A DNA stretch of 64,000 nucleotides, from positions 2,534,360-2,598,359 of the forward strand of contig NC_031777.1 in assembly GCF_001522545.3 (NCBI RefSeq), in the 5' to 3' direction. The stretch's first letter is position 1. Each line of letters starts with the position of its first letter. The translations under genes and the position numbers were made by a program. The notes below the pieces were generated by a model. That model did no database searches. It was not told the origin of the DNA and saw nothing but the letters and a program-made list of their open reading frames with translations. Source of the DNA: Parus major (Eukaryota > Chordata > Aves > Passeriformes > Paridae). This document shows positions 56,549 to 64,000 of this stretch, in pieces.

Positions 56549-59500
56549 CCGGCCAGGCCCAGCCGTGCCTTTACTCACGCACGCACACGCGTCACCGGCT
56601 CCCAGACGGAAGGTGCCCGTTGCTCAGTGCCCCGGGGCAGAGCCAGGCACTGCCAGGGTGGACACAGCCCCAAAATCCAGCCCTCTGCTCCCTCCCCAGC
56701 CCCTGAGGCCAGGGAACCTCTGGCGCTGGGGGTGCCCATGGCTGCTGAGGGCCTGTTGCTGGCTCTGTCCCCAGGAAGGCCATTATCCATGCTGGGCCCC
56801 ACCTAGGCATTTTAGGCGGACTCGCCACGCTAGAAAAACAAGCCTGCCAGAGCCCAGGCTCGCTGGGGCAGTGGAGGGCAGGGGCTCCACACAGGGCAAA
56901 CTCTGGGAAACAACAAAGCTCCCTCACACAGCCTGGCTTGGGGGGCTGGACCATGGCGGACACAACCCATGGGATTGCTCCCACCCATCTTTGGTGGGTC
57001 CAGTCTGATGGGAATGGGGCTGAAGATGGTCTGCTCCAGCCCTGTCAGCTATAATTAAGTCCTTAAGGGATTATCACGCCTCGTTGTCTAACCAGGAGGG
57101 AGAGAGACACAGCCTAGCCTGTGCAGGGCTGCTCTGAAAGGTGGTCCCTCACTGCTGACAGAGACTTTGTCAGGACTTGTCCTCATCCAGCTGGTGATTA
57201 AAACACAAAAATCTCCATGTTCAGGGAGATCACCACTGTTATCTCACCCTAGGTTAAAGCCTTATTTTAAGGGCTCATCGGCTTGATTAGGTTATCAAGG
57301 CAAAGGAGAGGTGCTCAGCACCAGCGTAATTGCCAGCATCTTCCCCATCCAGCTCACCCTTTCCTCCAAGCCAGCCCAAATTCCTTGAATCCTTTTTTAG
57401 ATGCAAAACCAGCACCTAACACCAAGGCAGAGGGGTAAGATCCCACACCCCGGGGCTCTGGCTCTTTTGGAGGTGAGCCATGCCATTGCTCATCCCCCGG
57501 AGCCCTGGGGTGGGGATGCTCCTGTTTCCTGCTGCCTCAGGACCAGCTGGGGTGCTACCGACGACCCTACTGCCCAGCTGGCACGTCCCATCCCCAAGGC
57601 TCCCCAGGTAATAGCCTCCTTCAGCAGCAGGGTGTGGAGTCCTCCAGGCACAGACTTGCCCAAAAATCCTTTTTTCCCTTTGAATGCTGCTGCAAAGCAC
57701 GAGATGAGGCTTTTCTTCCACCTCAGACTGGGAAAAGATATAATTTCATTGCAGAACACCCTGAGACAGGGCATGGGAAGCCAAAGATGAAGCAGAGGCC
57801 TTGAAATAACCCTTTTTACATTGGATTTGAAAGCAACTAGGATGAAATGATAGCAATCAAGAAGCAGTAAAAGTCTGGGGAGTTTTAAGAAACGCCCTCA
57901 CAGCATTCTCTGCCTTTTTGTCCTCTCTGGTTGCCAATGGAACCTGCAGGTAGCAAAACCAGGACACAGGTGCTGGTTGACTCTGGATGCCCAGCTGCTG
58001 AGCCCCAGCCAGACCTAAAGCTCAGCTTTAGGCTCCCGTGGCACATTTAGGAACCTGATGGGTTTTCACAGCAAAGCCTTCAGCACCTACCTCGGCATCC
58101 TTAACTTTGGGGAGAGTTGTGCTTCACTCCGCAGCAAGGCATGGGCTAAGGATGACCACTGAGATTCCTGTGCTGCACAATCTCTGTGCAGCAGCTGATC
58201 AGTGGCTTTAGTTCATTAAGCTCATCAGTTCTGAAATCTCCTTTCCCAGACTAACACCCAGCAGGAATCTCCTTGAAGTCAGTGAGGCGTGGGCAACATC
58301 AACAGGCTGAGAACCTCAAAGGCGGCCACAATCTCGCCAAAATCATTTAAGCCCTGCAGAACTTGTTTCCTGCACCCAAAATGGGTCATTTTCAGACACA
58401 AAGCTACTCAGATCACTTCTGTGCTAGGTTAGAGAGGAGACAAGGAAAGAGTGGTTGGATTTTATGTGTTCAGCCCTTGAGTGATGGAAAAGACTACATT
58501 TCAGAAAACTGAGAGAGGTTTTTATTGTCCATTTTTAAAAGCGTGAATCTGTCTATAAAACGTTCAGAATAGCCAGGCGAGCAGACACCCAGGACCTCCT
58601 CACTTCAGTTGTGAAGGTTCAGGGCTACAGGGAGATCCTGAAATGGACTTTCTTCCTTGAAAATTAAAGAACACGTTCCTACCTAATTGTGTGATTCCAG
58701 GAACTGACTCCATGGAAAACACGCCGCCAATGCAAGACTCATGATACAATCATGGCAACCCTGTCACTGGCATTTTAGAGGCTGTCCAGAGGTTTGCATC
58801 CAACACCCCTGCAAGCACCTTGGAAGTACCAGCTGCAGAGGAGGCTCAGCAGTTTTCATCTCTCCACACTTCGCAGGATGATGAGCTCAAGGAAAGCCTC
58901 CTTGAGCTGCAGCACAGCCCCGCTTAAAGCATGGTCCTTCTGCAAATAAAAGAAAAAGCCTCACTTCCCTCAGACAGCGAGGGAAAATTGTGCCACCTGG
59001 CTGGCATTCCAATCCAGGTGGCACTTTTTCCTTGGTGGCACAAGTCACACCTCAGCTGAGACACGGCTTCAGACAAGACTTTTGGCAGCATCTGTGCCAC
59101 AAACCTGCCAGCTTTGCCAAGACAGGGAATAACACCTGGAGAGGATGTTTGCTTCCCAAACTCTGCATTGGCTGTGCCAGGCTGATACCTGTGAAGACCA
59201 GGACAGCCCCCCAAAGACCCCACTGGCACCTGGGAATTGCTGACTCCACAAGACAGGCTTGGTCAGAAATTGTTCATTTCTACCTTTCAAGTGCAATCAG
59301 CCCGTAATAACAAGAGGCACAAAAGCAAATCCGGGGTGCATTCTCAGGATGTGATGAATGTGTTCACGTAGTTTACATCTGCAGAGAAAATACAGCAGTA
59401 CCAGCCTCCTGCTATTCACCCTCTGCTGATTCATCCCTGCTCCAAAGGAGAGCAGCCACGCTGCCCTTGCTCTTTTCAGAAGAACCCAGGGAGAACAGGA

Positions 59501-62500
59501 GGAACTGGCACTGTCATTGGTATGTCTGGGTAGGAAACGTTTTAACTGCAAATTTCAGATCTACTAACAGTCATAAATGATTACCATGACCAAGGTTGCA
59601 CAGAGCAGATGCTTTCCAGTCCAGCTCATGTTCCCAGCTTTAAGGAACAGATCAGAGGAGGCCACACCACCCAGATTTGCCACATCATTATTTGGCAGGT
59701 GGTTTAATTGCAGCGCATGAAACTGAGAATACCACAGGGATGACAACGGAGCACTCCTCTCTTGCTCTGACAGTAGTCCTGCAACGTAAGCAAGGTCTCA
59801 CCTACCAAGGACTGCTGTGCCCAATCACAGGTTCACTGAGCAGTGCTGGCTCCATCAGTCCACAGAGCAGCACAGCCAGACACAGGCACTGGAACAGGTT
59901 CCTTGCTGATCTCCTCAAGCCAAGGCACATGAGCAGTGGGATCCCCTGCAGCCTCTGTTATTTTGCTGGAATCAAATCAAATCAAATCTGTGACACTCCC
60001 CAGAAGTGGTGTTACTTCCACCTCCAGGAAATTGTCAGACAAAATCTGAGTTTGAGTCAGTCTAGACTTCATGCAAGAGGGAAGTCACTGGAAGCCCACA
60101 TCAGAGAGGGAACACAGCCCAAAGGACACAATAGGTCTTGTACATGTGGAGCAAAGGGCTGGAAAACCGGGGCCAAGAGAAACATTCAGAGCAGGAACTA
60201 ACCACCTGCTCCAGGCCATCAGCACACTTGGCAGGCCAAAGAAGGTATTTGTACTCCAGGAGCCTCCTCTATTCCCCTGAACTCCTGAGCAGAGCTGCTC
60301 AATTCTCCTCCTTTTCCCCAAATTTCTGCAGGACCTTATTCAGGAGGAGGCATGAAGGTGCAGGGCCGGGGCTACAGGTTTTGTTTGCTCCAGTTTCCAG
60401 GTCTCACAGGGTGCCTTTCCCTCCCCCACAGGACCGGCATCCCAGAGAGTGCCCTACGCTTTCAAACTCCATTACATCTCATCTGCATTCCTGCCAGGCA
60501 ATGGCCCATGCTCCGGGCTTTGTGCCAGCGCCTGGGCAGCCCCCCTCCTCTCCTTCCTGCACTCTGAAGAACTGCTGGTGTTCAGCAGCTCCCCACCAGC
60601 TCCTTTTCTTCCCAGGGCTGTGTTAATGAGACCCTGGACATTGCAGAAGCCCTTGTGCTAGGCAAGGCACAGGACGTCTGGAGCAGAGTCAACATTTCAA
60701 GTGCTCCAGTGCTGTGCCAAGCATTTCAGCACGTGGGATGGCTGCAGCTGGCACCACACCCCCAGGGAGGCATCTGGGAGTGGGCTGTACCTGGGAAGGG
60801 AGGCACCAAACAGTTCCACTCAATCCAGAGTGCCATCGGGAAGGCGGCTGCTGGCCATTGCCCAACCCAGGAGTTTCAACCAGGTGAAACGGCTGTCAAA
60901 GGTAACCGTCCTCCCAGGGCTCTGGGAAGAGTTGCACAAACACCACGTAGAAAGTCAGCGACAAAGTGAAGCAACGTAGACTTGCAAATGAGGAAATGAG
61001 AGCCTTCATCACGCTGATTGCTGGGCATCCTGGGCAAGGACAGCAGGAGCAATGCAGCAGTTTGCTGCGTCACCCGCCGGAGCGCCTTGGCAGCATTCCC
61101 ACCGCTTGAGCCGTTTTTAAAGGAAGCCTCTTCTTCAGCCAGAGCAGCACAGAGCAGTTGTTTTGGTTTTTTTCAATGTGAAATGCACTCTGAGCCCCTT
61201 CCAGGGATGGATGCAAGTAGACAATTGTCCAAAAATACAGGACTTTTGGAGTAAAATTGCTGCGGGGCGAGGAAAGGCACAACACGGATGCTCTCCTGCT
61301 GCTCACTAGTGAGGACACAGAGGCTGCAGCATCACTTTGCCTCAGCCCTTTGGACATCCAAGGCTGTGTTTGGCCAGTTCAACTGCTGAGCTCAGAGGGC
61401 TGTCACATCCTCCTGTCTGTCTGAGGGCTGCAATGGTGTTCCCAGCACACTCCACTGAGGACAGTCCTACGGCACACCAGCACTGCAGGGCTGCAGCAGA
61501 GCTGCTTCCATAATGGAAGCCTGAATGCAGCAAGTCCTCCTCCATGATGAGGTATCTCTGCTAAGGAAAAGCAAAGAACAAATAACTGCAGTGGTTTAGT
61601 TCACACAGATCCCCCCCATTTAATGCAAACAGCCCTCCCAGGCAGGTGAGGAACTGATGATCACACAGTGCCAAGCTGGAAAGACCAGTGCTGGGTTTTG
61701 GACAGGGTCTGCAGTAAATGGAAAGCAAAGCCTTTTCTGCTGGGCTGTACATTAATACAAGGCACCAAAACACAGCAGAGGTACCAGAGCAGAAGACAGG
61801 CACTGAGGAGGCTGAAGGAACACCTGTGCTCCCAGGCTCACACCTTCACGCTGACACTCCACCACCACATGCCCACACGTGTGGTTTGGCACTGCCAGTG
61901 CTCAGCTGTCCTCTTACAGAGCTCCAGGACCTTTCATGTGTTAAAAGTGATTTGGTTGTTTTGGGTTTTTTTTTTTTGTCCTGGAAAGAAAACAGCAAAG
62001 ATTTAGAAAAGTTACACCAATATATAAAGTTTCCAGGAAGCAATGTTTTCCTCTTGGTGTGGAAGGGATTGGTGCTGCTAACAGCAGCTCTACAGGGCTG
62101 TACCAATTTAGAAGATCCCTAATTGAGGGATACGAAACAAGACTGAGGCTCTGAAGAATTTAGTTCCAAAATTGTTGTTTAACATAAAAAATGTTTTAAA
62201 CCATGGGTTTTTAAAATGTATTTTAAATAAATGCAAAGCAATAATGCAAGGAGTAGTTTTTCTTTGACAGTGAACTCCTGCAATGATTGCTTAATGTTAT
62301 TTTTTGGTGTTATCAACAGTCAGCTTTAACAATAAGGAAATTCTAATAAAGCTATGATTATAATTAAGGCAACTCTAATGGGATTTTGTAGACTGTGATT
62401 GGCATCCCAAGCACAGAATCAGACAGAAAGAGGAATATACAAGGGACAAATCTCCAGGACACCGTCAGAATTAGCAACTGCTCGGGTAATTAGAGAGCTC

Positions 62501-62524
62501 CATTTTATAAAAACCAGGAAACAA
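56549..62524. other. Intergenic region upstream of QSOX1
   Basis: No gene recognised. The open frames are short, overlap on both strands and lack known domains. A stretch at about 57040-57360 (CTATAATTAAGTCC, GGATTATCACGCC, TGATTAAAACAC, GCTTGATTAGGTTATC) looks enhancer-like. No transposon other than the CR1 copies just before it was identified. Confidence 0.6.
57040..57360. promoter_or_regulatory. Candidate regulatory element upstream of QSOX1
   Basis: Motif-dense non-repetitive stretch containing several GATTA/TAATC and GATA-like (GGATTATC, TGTTATCTC, GGTTATC) sequences, unlike the surrounding GC-moderate spacer. Assigned on composition only. Confidence 0.25.
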
Positions 62525-64000
62525 GATTAATTTATAAATCAGTTTATTTACAGATTTTGTTCTCTTAAAGTACATTTCAGTTACCAAATATATTTACACT
62601 GGTGTACACAGGGACCACCCTGGTTATTTTACAGTTCTTAATTACAAAAACACTCCCCAACCCCTCCACATCCTTGGGTCTGCCTATTGTGCAAAGCTGC
62701 TGTGGATGTGAATATGAGCTGGAACTGGCCCAAACCCCAAGTTACCAGGTTATTTACACATACACAGTAAATGGGTTTCTTTTCAGCATCTCCACAACAC
62801 AGTGCACAGGGAGACTGAGCCTCCCAAAAGGCGGCTTTGCGAATGTGTATCAAAAGGCTCTGCAAAATCAAGGAAAAAAAAACCCTAGTAAATGTAGGTT
62901 AATTACAGTATTCCTTTTTCATCTGTATATAATTTTGCATTTAACACTTAATTTACAAATAAGTTCAATAGTTTGCTTTTCTCCATTTTAGTTGGTCTGT
63001 AAACACTTCAGATGCACTAAATACCTTGTAAGATTCAACTGTTTGTCTGCTGAAAAGTACTTTGTTTTCCTAATATTCTTAAGGTAGCAAAGAGATATGA
63101 AAGTTGGAACTGCACACAGCTCCTTGCAGAATAGTCACTTAAAAGGTCTCTGTCACTGTGCTACTGAAGGTCTTCTGCAGGTACACACTTATTCAAGTAT
63201 TGCAAAAAGCTAAGGCCACTTTTTCAAGAAAGGAAAAGGAACAAGGTAGGATTTTTCAATCGCTCGTTCCACCTTGTGAGCAACAAGCTTTCTCTGAAAG
63301 GCAGAAGTACTGATATTCCAGGGCTTGGCTCACAGAGCATCCTGCTGTTAGAGAGGTACTCACACTCCGTGTTCCCACAAGCCTGGGCTTTCCCACCTGG
63401 CTCTGAGACCCTTCCACAGATAGAACAGCATATCCCCACTGATGACATCCACTGCCCCAAACAGCTCACGGGTCTCAGCAAAATGTCCCAGCCTTGAATC
63501 TTCTGAAGTGGTTGCACCGAGATAACCAGGACACAGAAATATCATCTTGTTCTTAGAGGGAAGGTTGGGGAGAGAAGCAGAGAATTCAGCCTGTTTGTGG
63601 GACCCCAGGCTACCCCACAACTCCTCGCTACCACCCTGACCCACCCTGACCCCTGCTTCATTGCAGTAATCATCAGTCCACAAGTACTGAACCCACTTGA
63701 GGTTTTGAACATACACTCAACTCAAAGCAACTCAACACACATGAGGTATTGAGATGGTAATTCACGTACGTTCAAGTCATTTTAGGGTTGCTCCTAGCAA
63801 GGATTGCTATCATAAACAATCAATCAGTGATGTCTGCAAAGGAACAAAGCCATTACTCAGACACAGCTTCCTTCTGTCCAAACACCTGTTAGAAATAGTG
63901 CCTCTGTGGAGGGTACTACAGGCACACAATCTCCAACAGGCCTCCATACCCTGTCAGGCCTGACAGCACAACCTCCTCCCTCCTTCTGGACAGACCAGAA
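62525..64000 (-). other. Probable 3' UTR of a minus-strand gene, possibly CEP350
   Basis: On the minus strand an AATAAA (plus-strand TTTATT at 62543-62548) ends an A/U-rich stretch that reads like a 3' UTR end. Three UGUAAAUA Pumilio-type elements fall in the last 215 nt (62751-62758, 62591-62598, 62545-62552). In human 1q25 the neighbour upstream of QSOX1 in the same orientation is CEP350, so its 3' UTR is the natural candidate. No CEP350 coding sequence could be recognised; identity rests on gene order only. Confidence 0.4.
62543..62548 (-). terminator. Poly(A) signal AATAAA
   Basis: Canonical hexamer on the minus strand, preceded by UGU so that it overlaps a UGUAAAUA element (62545-62552). 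Cleavage would be expected about 62520-62530. Confidence 0.5.

Noticed and set aside
59564..59746. 60-codon minus-strand frame ending in a hydrophobic stretch
   Set aside because: It resembles a signal peptide or tail anchor but has no recognisable family, no splice partner and no supporting context.
63224..63716. Two minus-strand frames of 97 and 118 codons near the right edge
   Set aside because: They were considered as CEP350 or another gene's last exon. No domain was recognised and they overlap in different frames, so the stretch is more likely 3' UTR.

Overview
The window looks like nuclear DNA from a bird. It has intron-containing vertebrate genes with GT-AG junctions, a GC-rich CpG-island promoter, short introns, and three fragments matching the 3' part of avian CR1 LINEs. 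No bacterial-type operon, viral genome, CRISPR array or tRNA/rRNA gene was recognised. The gene order ACBD6 (+), LHX4 (-), QSOX1 (-) is that of human 1q25.2-q25.3, where CEP350 follows QSOX1. The right edge carries features of a minus-strand 3' UTR, which fits CEP350 by position only.

Layout. Positions 1-21511 lie inside one long ACBD6 intron: no exon, one CR1, an AT-rich block and several homeobox-motif-rich stretches. The last two ACBD6 coding exons are at 21512-21542 and 25326-25480, with a poly(A) signal at 25907. LHX4 is complete on the minus strand: six coding exons from 39913 down to 29588, joining in frame to 391 residues with two LIM domains and a LIM-class homeodomain. Its introns hold an 18-unit, 20-bp minisatellite, a long polypurine tract, several trinucleotide arrays and at least two enhancer-like stretches. 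The LHX4 CpG-island promoter is near 38.6-40.3 kb. A 5.8-kb spacer with more enhancer-like sequence separates it from QSOX1, which has twelve coding exons from about 55560 down to 45705. The QSOX1 signal-peptide region is cut by a 60-N assembly gap whose drawn length breaks the frame. Two CR1 fragments sit just upstream of QSOX1. From about 56.5 to 62.5 kb no gene was seen.

How the genes relate. LHX4 is a developmental transcription factor (pituitary, motor neurons), QSOX1 is a secretory-pathway disulfide-forming enzyme, and ACBD6 is an acyl-CoA-binding ankyrin protein. They share no pathway. The conserved neighbourhood is best explained as a regulatory block in which non-coding sequence around LHX4, including in ACBD6 introns, holds LHX4 control elements. 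LHX4-QSOX1 is also the sister of the LHX3-QSOX2 pair at human 9q34.3. I found no convincing undescribed protein system; the more interesting signals are non-coding.
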